This document shows positions 1-8,004 of a stretch of DNA of 23,900 bases, piece after piece. The notes under the pieces are model-generated. The model was not told the DNA's origin. It was given only the letters and a program-made list of their open reading frames with translations, and made no database searches. Source of the DNA: Triparma columacea (taxonomy: Eukaryota; Sar; Bolidophyceae; Parmales; Triparmaceae); contig BRYA01000343.1 of NCBI GenBank assembly GCA_030267965.1, positions 8,323-32,222 on the forward strand, given 5' to 3'. The translations under genes were made by a program, and so were the position numbers. The number at the start of each line of letters is the position of its first letter. The stretch's first letter is position 1.

Positions 1-92
1 GAATATTAAGGAGGGGACAATGACTAACACACACCTCACACCCCCTCCCCCAACACACACACACACAACACCCCTTCACCCTTCACACTTAG
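1..92 (+). other. 3' part of the preceding VPS45 intron
   Basis: The stretch ends in cttcacacttag and carries a branch-point-like tgactaac followed by a pyrimidine- and CA-rich tract. It joins in frame to the VPS45 exon starting at 93. The donor lies outside the window. Confidence 0.7.
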
Positions 93-620
93 CTCGCCAA
101 CCCCTCCATCAAGACCCCTGACAAGGTGCGGCTAGGCCTGCTGTACGCCCTCAGGTACGAGAACACCGGCAACGTCTCCATGGTAAAGCAGCACATGTCA
201 AACGGCGGCGTACCCCCCGACAAGATCGCCCTCGTCGACACCATGCTCAGGTACGCAGGCTCGAAGAGCAGGGCACCAGGACTTTACGGGAAGAGGGACA
301 CGTTCTCAGCGCTGAAGAAAAACCTGATTAGCTCAGTGCAGGGAGTCGCGAACGTATACAGCCAACATGTTCCGCTGCTGGCGGAGACCATAAAGGGGGC
401 TTTCAGGGGCCGGGTGCCGGAGCATATGAAGGCTTATAAGGGGGGAGGGGAATTACCTAAGGACCTCTTCATATACATGGTGGGTGGAACGACTTATGAG
501 GAAGCGAGAATGGTGGCGGAATTCAACAGGGAGAATGAGAAGAATGGACTTAGGGTTATACTGGGGGGAAGCACCATACACAACTCGTGCAGCTTCCTGG
601 ATGAGGTCAGAGCACTATGA
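93..620 (+). CDS. VPS45: VPS45-like Sec1/Munc18 protein, C-terminal exon (5' partial)
   Basis: This is the last exon of a Sec1/Munc18 vesicle-fusion regulator. In the family, VPS45 binds syntaxin-type SNAREs and promotes endosome/Golgi membrane fusion at the cytosolic face. The exon opens after an acceptor AG at 91-92 and reads LANPSIKTPDKVRLGLLYAL without a break to TGA at 618-620, giving about 175 residues. VPS45-like landmarks are LLYALRYE, the YAG..SR stretch, GVANVYSQHVPLL, the strongly conserved MVGGTTYEEAR and the terminal GGSTIHNSCSFLDEV. Bases 1-92 are the 3' part of an intron, with a branch-point-like tgactaac near 20-27 and a CA/CT-rich tract before the AG. The rest of the gene lies outside the window. 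The next gene is convergent. The paralogous SM proteins Sly1, Vps33 and Sec1 fit less well at the GGTTYEEA end. Confidence 0.9.
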   Translation, partial: LANPSIKTPDKVRLGLLYALRYENTGNVSMVKQHMSNGGVPPDKIALVDTMLRYAGSKSRAPGLYGKRDTFSALKKNLISSVQGVANVYSQHVPLLAETIKGAFRGRVPEHMKAYKGGGELPKDLFIYMVGGTTYEEARMVAEFNRENEKNGLRVILGGSTIHNSCSFLDEVRAL

Positions 621-635
621 GGGAAACGGGGGAAG

Positions 636-778
636 GGGGGGGAGAAGGGGATTTAAGAAAAGTTACATGTTTTCTTTTGTCATTCTCGCTTGTTTTAATT
701 CACGACGGGGGGGAGAAGGGGATTTAAGAAATGTCAACAAAGTTTCTTTTGTCATTCTCGCTTGTTTTAATTCACGAC
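636..778. repeat. 71/72-bp tandem duplication covering the SDR 3' end
   Basis: Two adjacent copies (636-706 and 707-778) each run from a G tract and agaaggggatttaagaa, through a variable middle, to cttttgtcattctcgcttg and ttcacgac. They differ by a few substitutions and a one-base indel. The second copy contains the TGA stop of the minus-strand SDR gene (772-774) and its first 3' untranslated bases. The first copy is therefore a duplicated relic of that stop and 3' UTR, placed between two convergent genes. Confidence 0.9.
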
Positions 779-2091
779 AGCTTGTTCTTGCAAAGGTTAG
801 GCTGTACCCCAATATAAAACTGCGCCCCCTTCCACCCCGCCACCATTGCCCTCTGAAAGCTCGCTGGAAAGTGCCTAATCACCGCAATCGCAAACCTCGC
901 GTCCATCCCAACCAGCAGCTGCCCGCTCCTCCTGTGGTAAATCTGGTCGTATATGCACCCCGAGACGTTCTCAGCCCTCCATTCCGCCAACTTGCTCCCC
1001 GTGATGCTCTTCCTCTTTAGCTCAGTGCAGAAATCCTTCCCATAGTCTCTCCTAGCCACCTCGCTCTCCCTATACATAACGTCAACAAACCCCTCGATCC
1101 CCTCCACAAGCGGTGTCCGATGGAACGACGGGTTGACCGTGGTAACGTTGCACCCCCAAGGCTTAAGCTCGTAACCTAAGCACGTAGACACGGCCTCCAT
1201 TGCGTGCTTACTACCTGTGTAAGCACCCATGTTGGGACTGGATACGAGACCGGCCATTGACGTTACGTTTACGACGCAGGTGCCGGTGTAACGGGCGGAG
1301 GAGGTTGCGGCTGTTGCCTGGTCCTTGATTAGGGGGAGGGCGGCCTTAACAACACGGAGGGCCCCGAAGTAATTCACCTCCATGTCCCGCTCGAATGAAC
1401 AGACCTTACCGGACTCCTTCTTAACGGGGATCATGTCAACGTACCCCGGGGTCCCGACCCCGGCGTTGTTAACGACGGAGTGCAAGAAACATTTCGAACC
1501 CTCCTCCTTCGGCCTTGAAATGTAAGCCGCGACTGCTGCGAACGCACCGGCGACGCTCTTCTCAGACGTAACGTCGCACTGCACGGGGTGAACAGCGTTT
1601 ATACCGTAGGCATCCAAACCTAGAGACTGCAAGGATACCCTCTCGCAACCTGCCTCTGAGTAGCAGAAGGCAAACACCGTCACGGATGAGCTGGAAGAAC
1701 CGGGGCAGGGGGGGGGGGGGGATTTTAATAACTTCAGAACGAGATCGTTACCGAAACCTGTGTCGCAACCTGTCACCACAACCACGAGCTCAGCGTGATC
1801 GCGTGACAGGTGGTTCGGGTTACTCTTGTCGTAGATTATGGCGTTTACTGAAAGTATAACTTCTTTGATAACAAAGAAAGGGAGACTGATTAGTAAAAAC
1901 AACGCACCCAAGGGCGAAAGGATGCAGAAGACGGACCAAAATCCAGCGTACGCAAAGGGTGCTATAATCGGGTTGTGACAGAAATCGTTTATATGCTGAA
2001 TAAAGGTGGGGGGAGTAAAGGGAATGAAGGTATCATCCATAGGAAGAGATGAGGGGGGGGACTTACGACGAGTAGACCTTGAACGAGCCAT
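772..2091 (-). CDS. Membrane-anchored short-chain dehydrogenase (SDR9C / 17beta-HSD2-like)
   Basis: This is a 439-residue NAD(P)-dependent oxidoreductase of the classical SDR fold. The cofactor motif TGCDTGFG (residues 107-114) has the T-G-C-D form typical of the SDR9C group (retinol, 11beta- and 17beta-hydroxysteroid dehydrogenases). NNAG lies at 208-211, the catalytic Ser at 278 and the Y-x3-K pair at Y291/K295. Two hydrophobic stretches at about 41-80 suggest an N-terminal membrane anchor, probably ER, with the Rossmann domain following. The true substrate (sterol, retinoid or other lipid alcohol) cannot be told from sequence. A 14-nt C run (coding strand) encodes four prolines between the first helix and second strand. 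A GTAAGT string lies near the start, but the frame stays open through it, so I keep a single exon from ATG 2091. A second ATG nine codons downstream is possible. The gene is divergent with the FabG-like gene. Confidence 0.85.
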   Translation of the reverse strand: MARSRSTRRKSPPSSLPMDDTFIPFTPPTFIQHINDFCHNPIIAPFAYAGFWSVFCILSPLGALFLLISLPFFVIKEVILSVNAIIYDKSNPNHLSRDHAELVVVVTGCDTGFGNDLVLKLLKSPPPPCPGSSSSSVTVFAFCYSEAGCERVSLQSLGLDAYGINAVHPVQCDVTSEKSVAGAFAAVAAYISRPKEEGSKCFLHSVVNNAGVGTPGYVDMIPVKKESGKVCSFERDMEVNYFGALRVVKAALPLIKDQATAATSSARYTGTCVVNVTSMAGLVSSPNMGAYTGSKHAMEAVSTCLGYELKPWGCNVTTVNPSFHRTPLVEGIEGFVDVMYRESEVARRDYGKDFCTELKRKSITGSKLAEWRAENVSGCIYDQIYHRRSGQLLVGMDARFAIAVIRHFPASFQRAMVAGWKGAQFYIGVQPNLCKNKLS

Positions 2092-2453
2092 GTTTTTGAT
2101 GTGGAGTGGTTTGGGATGAATGAAAAGAGGCGAATGTGATTGAAGAGAGGAGAGAGAGGAGTTTAGGGAAGAGAGTAGTGGAAAAGAAGGGTAAAAGTGA
2201 AGCGGTGTGTGGGTGTGTGTAGGTATGTGTGAATGAGAGAGAGAGAGAGGAGTTGGGAGGAGAGTGTAGCGAAGAGGAGGGTATGGTATTATATAAGGTG
2301 GGGTGGCGTGAGTGTAAGTGTGTGAGTGTGTGAGTGTATGTGATATTTAGAAGTGAAGGGCCTGGTGCAAAACTGAAGATATCTGAATTTACTTGATTTC
2401 GCAATTATCGCTAATTACATCGTCATTTCTGTTCTCCATATATAAAATAAAAC
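2092..2453. promoter_or_regulatory. Divergent intergenic region between the two SDR-type genes
   Basis: This 362-bp spacer separates two start codons facing away from each other. It is low-complexity: GA-rich and GT-rich runs (gagagagagaga near 2234-2249; gtgtgagtgtgtgagtgtatg near 2318-2340), with a palindromic TTATATAA at 2289-2296 and an AT-rich tatataaaataaaac directly before the plus-strand ATG. I see no RNA gene. A minus-strand open frame here is a low-complexity artefact. It probably holds both promoters and 5' UTRs, though no element is proven. Confidence 0.5.
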
Positions 2454-3656
2454 ATGTCTCAAAAGCTTTTAAGGGCTCTTGTGGACTGGAAGGCGCCTTT
2501 GAAGCAACTCAAGCGAAATCGTACCGCAGTTCCTCAACTTTTTTCTTCCCCTGAATGTGTTTCGGCCGGCGGAGCCGTCAGTGCTGCGGTGATCGACTTC
2601 CGCGAATACTGCGCACCGGGGAGAGAGAAGGAGCTGTCCGATTTCCTTTACAAGGCGTCTCATATGGTGGCAAATACCGCACAGAAGCACGCTAGGGTGG
2701 TCGCTTTGACGACCTCGCACGGGACGAACTTGCAGGCCGGCATGGTGGAGGGCCTGGTGAGGAGCCTGAGCAAAGAGCTGGCTGGCAAGGGCGGGGTCGT
2801 AAACATGATAAACGTGACAAATGATTCCAAAGATGCCAGGGTTGGGGCTTGCGATTTTTTCGCGTCTGACGGGGCGGCCTTTGTGAACGGCCAGAGAGTC
2901 GACATTGAGCAGCCCGACCGGAAGAGCCTGGAGTACTACGAGAACAGAGCCAAGGGGAAGGCGGTGGTTACTGGCGCCGCAAGGGGGATTGGATTTGAGA
3001 CGGTCAAGGAACTGAAGCGACTGGGGTTCGACGTTTATGGGGTCGACCACCCCGGGGGGGACTTTACGGCTTTGGAAAAGCTAGGAGTTGAGGGCGTGGT
3101 TAAGGTGGACGTTACGGATGAGTCGTCAGGAAATGTAATTGGGGACAAGGTTGGAGGTGACGTGAACTTGATGGTTCATGCGGCTGGGATCACGAGGGAC
3201 AAGACTATGAAAAGAATGAAGCCTAACTTGTGGGATGACGTTCTGTCGGTGAATCTCTTTGCGATCCAACGGATAGACCAACAGCTTATAGAGAGTGGGG
3301 TGTACAACAACGGCGCGAGGATCATTGGCATCAGCAGCACGAGCGGCGTAGCGGGGAACCTGGGCCAGGGGAACTATGCGGCGAGCAAGAGCGGGCTGAT
3401 CGGCTACATCGAGGACATGAACGGCAAGCACGAAGAGTTCAGCTGGAATAATGTCGCTCCGGGCTTTATCAAAACCGACATGACGGCCAACCTCCCCCTA
3501 ATTAATGAGGTCGTCACGACGAGGGTGCTGACACCTTTGATGACGATGGGAGAGCCAGATGACGTAGCGGGAGTCATTGGGTGGTTGGGGGTGGGAGGGA
3601 AAGGTGTCAGGGGTCAGACGGTTAGGGTTTGCGGTGGTATGCTAGCGGGGAGATAG
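2454..3656 (+). CDS. Two-domain 3-oxoacyl-ACP reductase-like SDR (HMwFabG / FabG4 type)
   Basis: This 400-residue protein has the layout of high-molecular-weight FabG. A flavodoxin-like N-terminal domain without a working cofactor loop (about 40-150) precedes a canonical ketoreductase domain (about 155-400). The second domain shows TGAARGIG at 163-170, HAAG at 252-255 in place of NNAG, catalytic Ser305, Y318 and K322 (NYAASK), and APGFIKTDMT. FabG enzymes reduce 3-oxoacyl-ACP or -CoA to the 3-hydroxy form; the bacterial HMwFabG group is reported to prefer NADH. The first 24 residues are rich in Lys, Arg and Leu without acidic clusters until Asp11, so an organelle presequence is possible but unproven. 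It is a single exon. The stop lies 89 bp from the convergent FAM136A-like stop, and a run of ten G follows it at 3674-3683. The two-domain type is best known from actinobacteria. Confidence 0.85.
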   Translation: MSQKLLRALVDWKAPLKQLKRNRTAVPQLFSSPECVSAGGAVSAAVIDFREYCAPGREKELSDFLYKASHMVANTAQKHARVVALTTSHGTNLQAGMVEGLVRSLSKELAGKGGVVNMINVTNDSKDARVGACDFFASDGAAFVNGQRVDIEQPDRKSLEYYENRAKGKAVVTGAARGIGFETVKELKRLGFDVYGVDHPGGDFTALEKLGVEGVVKVDVTDESSGNVIGDKVGGDVNLMVHAAGITRDKTMKRMKPNLWDDVLSVNLFAIQRIDQQLIESGVYNNGARIIGISSTSGVAGNLGQGNYAASKSGLIGYIEDMNGKHEEFSWNNVAPGFIKTDMTANLPLINEVVTTRVLTPLMTMGEPDDVAGVIGWLGVGGKGVRGQTVRVCGGMLAGR

Positions 3657-3745
3657 AGTGGACGTTGGAGATAGGGGGGGGGGTTAAGCAGCAAAAAACA
3701 AAAATATACCACCCCAGGGATTCCTAGCAGAAAGAACACACATTT

Positions 3746-4254
3746 TTATTTGAAAAGCTGCTTAAGACCACCCCTGATCCTCTTGTCGACGTCGTTTAGC
3801 ATGCCTATCTGCTCTGTAACGACCTCACCCCCACACTTCTCAAATGCCTGCATAACATCACCTTCCTTCATGCTCGGGTTTTTCAGCTGCATGTCACCGA
3901 CGCGGTCGGAACAGGCTTGCATGGCACGCTGGATTCTGTTCTGATACTGCTGCATCTCGACAGACGTCACCTGGGCTGCCTGCTTCGAAACAACTTGACA
4001 GTTCTCGACGCAGTTGGATATTGTCGAACTCGTTACGTTTCCTGTAGTGATGTTGAAGATATTGGGGCGTTAGCTTAGTCAAAAAGGAGAGAACGTTAGC
4101 AAGAGCAGCGAAAATGGAAACACTCACTGGCATCGTAACAATCCGCTGAGCACCTATAAGCCTTCTGCTGCATAGGTCTCATAATGTCACGTTCTAGTCC
4201 CTCGAGCATCGTATCCACGGCTCCTTGTAGGCGTTGCTGGTCGGCGGAAGACAT
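3746..4254 (-). CDS. FAM136A-like mitochondrial twin CX3C protein
   Basis: The gene has two exons: 4254-4128 and 4041-3746, with an 86-nt intron (GTGAGT donor, gactaagctaac branch region, CACTACAG acceptor). The spliced product is 140 residues, close to human FAM136A (138). It starts MSSADQQRLQGAVDTMLEGL and contains CSADC and CVENC, two CX3C motifs with the spacing of the DUF842/FAM136 family. A further AC/CGG cysteine pair follows in the C-terminal half (QACSD and FEKCGG). Family members are small, helical proteins of the mitochondrial intermembrane space; in human cells FAM136A loss impairs intermembrane-space protein homeostasis. No N-terminal presequence is seen, which fits CX3C-dependent import. 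The start is only 180 bp from the divergent methyltransferase start, so the promoters probably overlap. Confidence 0.88.
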
Positions 4255-4434
4255 AGTTCAGAGAATTGTCTTTTCCTTTTTTCTTCTTTGGACCTCAAAA
4301 TCCCCACATCTCTATCTCCAATCGAATTCCAGCGTGATTTTTGTAGGTGTGACCAATTAAAGATTTACTGCACCCACAAAACAACACGAAATATCAAAAG
4401 ATCGCCACAAAACATTTTTTGTCAGCCTCCACCC

Positions 4435-6825
4435 ATGGCCTCGCTACTTCCGACCCCAATCCTCTACTTCAGGTGCCAACCGGTTCAGAAGGCCCGTTTA
4501 CTGGTATGGTGTGAGAGACAGGGGGTCGATGGTCTGAGTTTGGACCCCCTGATCAATGATGATAAAACACTGGGTCTCCCTCTGGCTGCAGGTGCTGAGG
4601 GTGCCGTCCTAGCAGCGCTGAAGGGCGACCTTTTCCTTCACCGTTTTTGCGACTTCGCGACGATAGTTACGCATGAATTTTTGTCCTTTCAGTCATTGCT
4701 GGATTGGGAGGAACTGTCCAGGGAGGGGGTCGCTGTAAAACTTACTGTCATGCCCAACAAGGAAAAGGAACGCTTGATTAAGGAGCTCCCTGAAAGTGTT
4801 TCGCTCACCTCGTCGGACTCCCGTACCCATTTTCTATTTGCTACATCGGACCCTCGACCTCGCCAGAAGAAGCAGGCCTACGCTCCCAAGGAGGAGATAA
4901 AATACCTCGCCTCCCTGACAGCGGCCCAGGACACCTACCCCGTCTACTCTTCTGCCAGGTACGAGGAGGACCCTCACATCTGTCGGGCTTACTGGAAGCT
5001 CGCCGAGGTGTTCTCGATGCATCCGTCGATATTTGTTTCAGGTGGTAATGCGATTGATGTCGGGAGCAGTCCAGGGGGCTGGACGGAGAGCCTTCTAGAG
5101 AACGGGGCGGGGAAGGTGATTGGTATTGACCCCGGGGCAATGGACGAGAGGCTCAAGGCCGTTGTGTTTGAGGGTAAGAATTGACGAGGTCGGCGAGTCG
5201 CAAAAAGGTTGCGTTTATGGGTTGGGATGTGTTGGTTTGCACAGGCGTCGCCTTTGCTCCTCTTGCCGCTAATTCCTTTCGCCCCTTCCCCCCTCCACCC
5301 ACGTGCAGACCCAGAAGCCCATGTTGAAGGCAGCCCGAAGGTGACTCACTTGAAAATGCAGGCAGAGAAGACGACGGGCTTTGTCAGCACCCACATGCCA
5401 GAGGGAGTCGACCTCCTCGTTTGCGACGCCAACATGTCACCCGAAACCGTACATACGATGCTCCGCCCCTTGGCTCGCCTCGTTAAGGTGGGGGGGCACA
5501 TGGTCCTCACCCTAAAACTCGTGAACGGCGCGAAGAGCGCAAACAGATGCTTGAGGGAAGCGGCAGATAGGTTCAACGGCTGGAAGATGATTTGGGGGGG
5601 GCATGCCATGAACAACAAGGGGAAAGAGCGAACGGTGATATTCGTGAAGGAGTCGCAGGAAGAGGAGACGGTGCAGCAGGGGCAGGGACAGGAACACGAG
5701 AACGCTGAAGGCGTTGGTGAAAATCAGAGCAACAAGAACGTAGTCAAAAGTGCCAAGTTCTGGGAGGAGTACCACAAGGCGAACCCAGAAGTCGACTGGA
5801 TAACATCCCCTGCTAACATCATTGGACACATTGTCGGGAAGGACGACAAGAACATCCTTGAAGTCGGTTGTGGGACCAGCGAGCTTTCCAAGGAGATGGC
5901 TTCGAGATTGAAGTCCTCCAAGTTCACCTCGACTGATGTTTCCCCTGCGGCCGTGTCAACGTGCGCCTCGAGATACAAGGACGTGGAAAATCTCAAGTAT
6001 GAGGTTCTGGATCTGCTAGGCGACGTACAAGGCAAGGGGACATGGGACGTCGTTGTCGACAAAGGGTGCCTAGACACCTTCATGTTCCGCTCCCCTGCCC
6101 AAGAGAGGCTGAAACACGTTACGACAGCGTTAGATAACATTCACACGCTCCTCCGTCCAGGAGGAAGATACGTTGTCGTTAGCCCTCGGGCCAACTTGCA
6201 GGCTAGGTTCGGTGGCGTGGGTTGGAGGTTGAAGGATTGGATGGGGTGGAAGTCAGTAACTAGAAGGAAGGTCAAATGCGAGGTCAGTCTTGAGGGTAGG
6301 ACTGGCGTGGGCGACGTTTATATTTACGCTTGCATTAGGGAGGACTCGTACGATCCCAAGGCGGAGGGGTGGAAATTCAAGGAGCAGGACGAGGGGCCGG
6401 AAGTTTGCCCTGGATGTGGAAAGGACAGGGGGGTGAGGATTGGCAGAGGGTTCAGGCAGTGGAGGAATCACGTCTCCCACTGCATGAGCCAAAAGGAGAA
6501 AGAAGGTAGAAAGAGGATGCTGAGCGAGGGAGGAGAGGGGAGGGGAGGAGCAGGGGGGGAGGGTGGGGGGAGGATCAGAGGGGGTGGGGGGGCAAGCGGG
6601 GAGGAGACCGCGGGAGAGGAGAAGACCGCGGGAGTGGAGAAGACCGCGGGAGTGGAAAAGACCAAGGTGGATACGAGTAGCACATCCACACCGCTACCAG
6701 TCGAACCGAACGCGGACGACATCACAGGGTTCTGGAACGCATGGAACAAAGCTCACGTACAGGCATGTCAAAACCAAAAAGAGGGAGAATGCAGCTGTTT
6801 TGAGGGCCAAGGCGCGATTATGTAG
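4435..6825 (+). CDS. Fused FtsJ-like and METTL13-like methyltransferase with zinc-finger-like tail
   Basis: There are two exons: 4435-5173 and 5309-6825, with a 135-nt intron (GTAAG donor, ctaat near 5269, CGTGCAG acceptor). The G|AC junction codon gives an uninterrupted 751-residue protein. Residues 200-360 form an FtsJ/RrmJ-type SAM domain: DVGSSPGGW motif I, IGIDPG, then VCDANM (Asp286) and VLTLK (Lys316), as in 2'-O-methyltransferases. After a Gln/Glu-rich linker, residues about 395-580 form a second class I methyltransferase: WEEYHKANPEVDW, ILEVGCGTS, DVVVDKGCLDTF and LRPGGRYVVVSP, the signature of the METTL13/EEF1AKMT4 protein-lysine methyltransferases. A CPGC...HVSHC zinc-ligand-like cluster follows (about 610-636), then a Gly/Glu-rich low-complexity tail with three 6-residue repeats. 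The start is the in-frame acccATGG. The RNA and protein substrates are unknown. The frame also stays open upstream of the ATG, but that stretch overlaps the FAM136A-like start. Confidence 0.82.
6606..6659 (+). repeat. 18-bp x3 coding minisatellite in the methyltransferase tail
   Basis: Three near-identical units of gaccgcgggagtggagaa (the first has a for t, the last a for g) encode repeated T-A-G-[EV]-E-K. Because the unit is a multiple of three, changes in copy number keep the frame. It lies in a disordered linker after the zinc-ligand-like cluster. Confidence 0.9.
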
Positions 6826-6921
6826 TCTAGAAGATTGTGCACAGCAAATATAGTACACAGATTTTTGTAGAAATGCATGTCGCATGCTATTTTTTTCATT
6901 CTTATGGGGAGGCCTTGAGCC

Positions 6922-7584
6922 TCACTTCCCGTAAAATACAGACAATGAATCGGTCGGTGTTAACTTGAATCCCTCTAAAGCCTTCTTGGCCTCCGTGGCC
7001 TGGTTCTCGTCGAGATACTCTACGAAGCCAACGCCAGCCCTCGGCAAGGAAGCACGCACGAAGCCAGGGTAAGGGGAGAAAAGCACCGAGAGCATCTCCG
7101 CAGTACATTCGAGGGGAAGGGAAGGGCAGAAAAGGCGGGCAGAGGGAGGGGCGTCGGGGTCGCCGAGGGTCTCTGATGCTGCGGGCTCATCGACCTTCTG
7201 GCGTTTGGCGTCCTCCTCAGCGGCAGCGGCCTCCTTCTCCATGCGTTCACGGCGCTTCTTGTCACGCTTCTCCTTCACATCCTTCGGCACAAAGGTTCCC
7301 TCAGACTTGGACACGCGGTCGTTGGACTCCTTTGCGTACTGGCACCTCATTGGCTTGTCGAAGAGCATGAAGCCTTGAAGCTTGGACAGTGCCTCTGTGG
7401 CCTCAGCCTGTGTTCCCAAAGTCACCCAAGCCTGCCCACGAAGGTGCTTAGAGCGAACGATGTCCACCCCAATCACCTGCCCGTGAGATGAGAACAGAGA
7501 CTTGAGAGCCTTCTGCATTAGTGGCTTCTTAATGGTCGAGTTCAGATTGTTAAGGTAGAGGGTACGTTGGGGAAGGTTGGACAT
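6922..7584 (-). CDS. U1A/U2B''-type snRNP protein, two RRMs
   Basis: This 220-residue RNA-binding protein belongs to the U1A/U2B''/SNF family, which binds a stem-loop of U1 or U2 snRNA in the spliceosome. RRM1 (about 8-85) has RNP2 LYLNNLN and RNP1 RGQAWVTL, followed by KPMRCQYAK, close to the family's KPMRIQYAK. A Lys/Glu-rich linker (KEKRDKKRRERMEKEAAAA) leads to a weaker RRM2 (about 145-220) with LFCPSLP and AGVGFVEYL. The usual family length is 225 to 285. The ATG at 7584 is chosen because the family start is only a few residues before the first RRM strand; the frame extends 30 codons further upstream but as unlikely coding sequence. Sequence alone does not tell U1A from U2B''; one protein may serve both snRNPs. 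The gene is convergent with the methyltransferase (96-bp gap) and divergent with RecQ. Confidence 0.9.
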   Translation of the reverse strand: MSNLPQRTLYLNNLNSTIKKPLMQKALKSLFSSHGQVIGVDIVRSKHLRGQAWVTLGTQAEATEALSKLQGFMLFDKPMRCQYAKESNDRVSKSEGTFVPKDVKEKRDKKRRERMEKEAAAAEEDAKRQKVDEPAASETLGDPDAPPSARLFCPSLPLECTAEMLSVLFSPYPGFVRASLPRAGVGFVEYLDENQATEAKKALEGFKLTPTDSLSVFYGK

Positions 7585-8004
7585 GGTGTGATTTATTGTG
7601 GTTGGGCAAGAGACTGAGGTAGGAGGCGACGGTTGAGGGGGACATGGAAAGAAAGAGTTAGTGAGAGAGTGCACATAGAAAGATAGATGAGGTGAGAAAT
7701 GGAGAACAAATCGGGATATTGGCTTGGCCGTCGATGTGGGGTGCCTGTGATTCCCACTGATTCTATCTATTTTTCGTGGTGTTGTTCATTCGATGTGTCA
7801 CGAAGGACCCCAATACCCTTGATCTACCTTCACTATCGACTCAAACTTACCAGTCGCGAAGTAAAACTTGTGAGCACCAACTTTGGCTGTGGGGCAGACA
7901 GACCAGATTTAATGAGGAGGCTTCCTATACTGCTTGCCTGCTTACATCGTGTTTCTGGCTTTCCGGTGTTATTTAAGAGTACTAAATATACCCTCACACG
8001 CGCC
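7585..8004. promoter_or_regulatory. Divergent spacer U2B''/RecQ, with in-frame RecQ upstream extension
   Basis: This is the 420-bp region between two divergent starts. From the ATG at 7699 the RecQ frame is open all the way into the gene (102 codons), directly after a TGA at 7693-7695. Within it, an ATG at 7912 would add MRRLPILLACLHRVSGF and more before the chosen start, a sequence with a basic and hydrophobic character like a targeting peptide. Either this is a 5' UTR that happens to be open, or an organelle-targeted isoform exists. I see no RNA gene. Confidence 0.4.

Noticed and set aside
636..778. CRISPR-like direct repeat
   Set aside because: Only two adjacent copies without spacers in a eukaryotic intergenic region; a simple tandem duplication.
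484..1020. 178-residue plus-strand open frame
   Set aside because: It overlaps the VPS45 end, the tandem duplication and the SDR C terminus in antisense; no motif.
2037..2066. Possible GTAAGT splice donor near the SDR start (2061-2066, minus strand)
   Set aside because: The frame continues without a stop, there is an in-frame ATG just after, and no acceptor is required to explain the protein.
2063..2404. 113-residue minus-strand frame
   Set aside because: It consists of low-complexity Thr/His/Ser from GT and GA repeats in the divergent spacer.
4234..4434. In-frame upstream extension of the methyltransferase
   Set aside because: It would overlap the FAM136A-like start codon, has poor codon use, and the ATG at 4435 has the better context.
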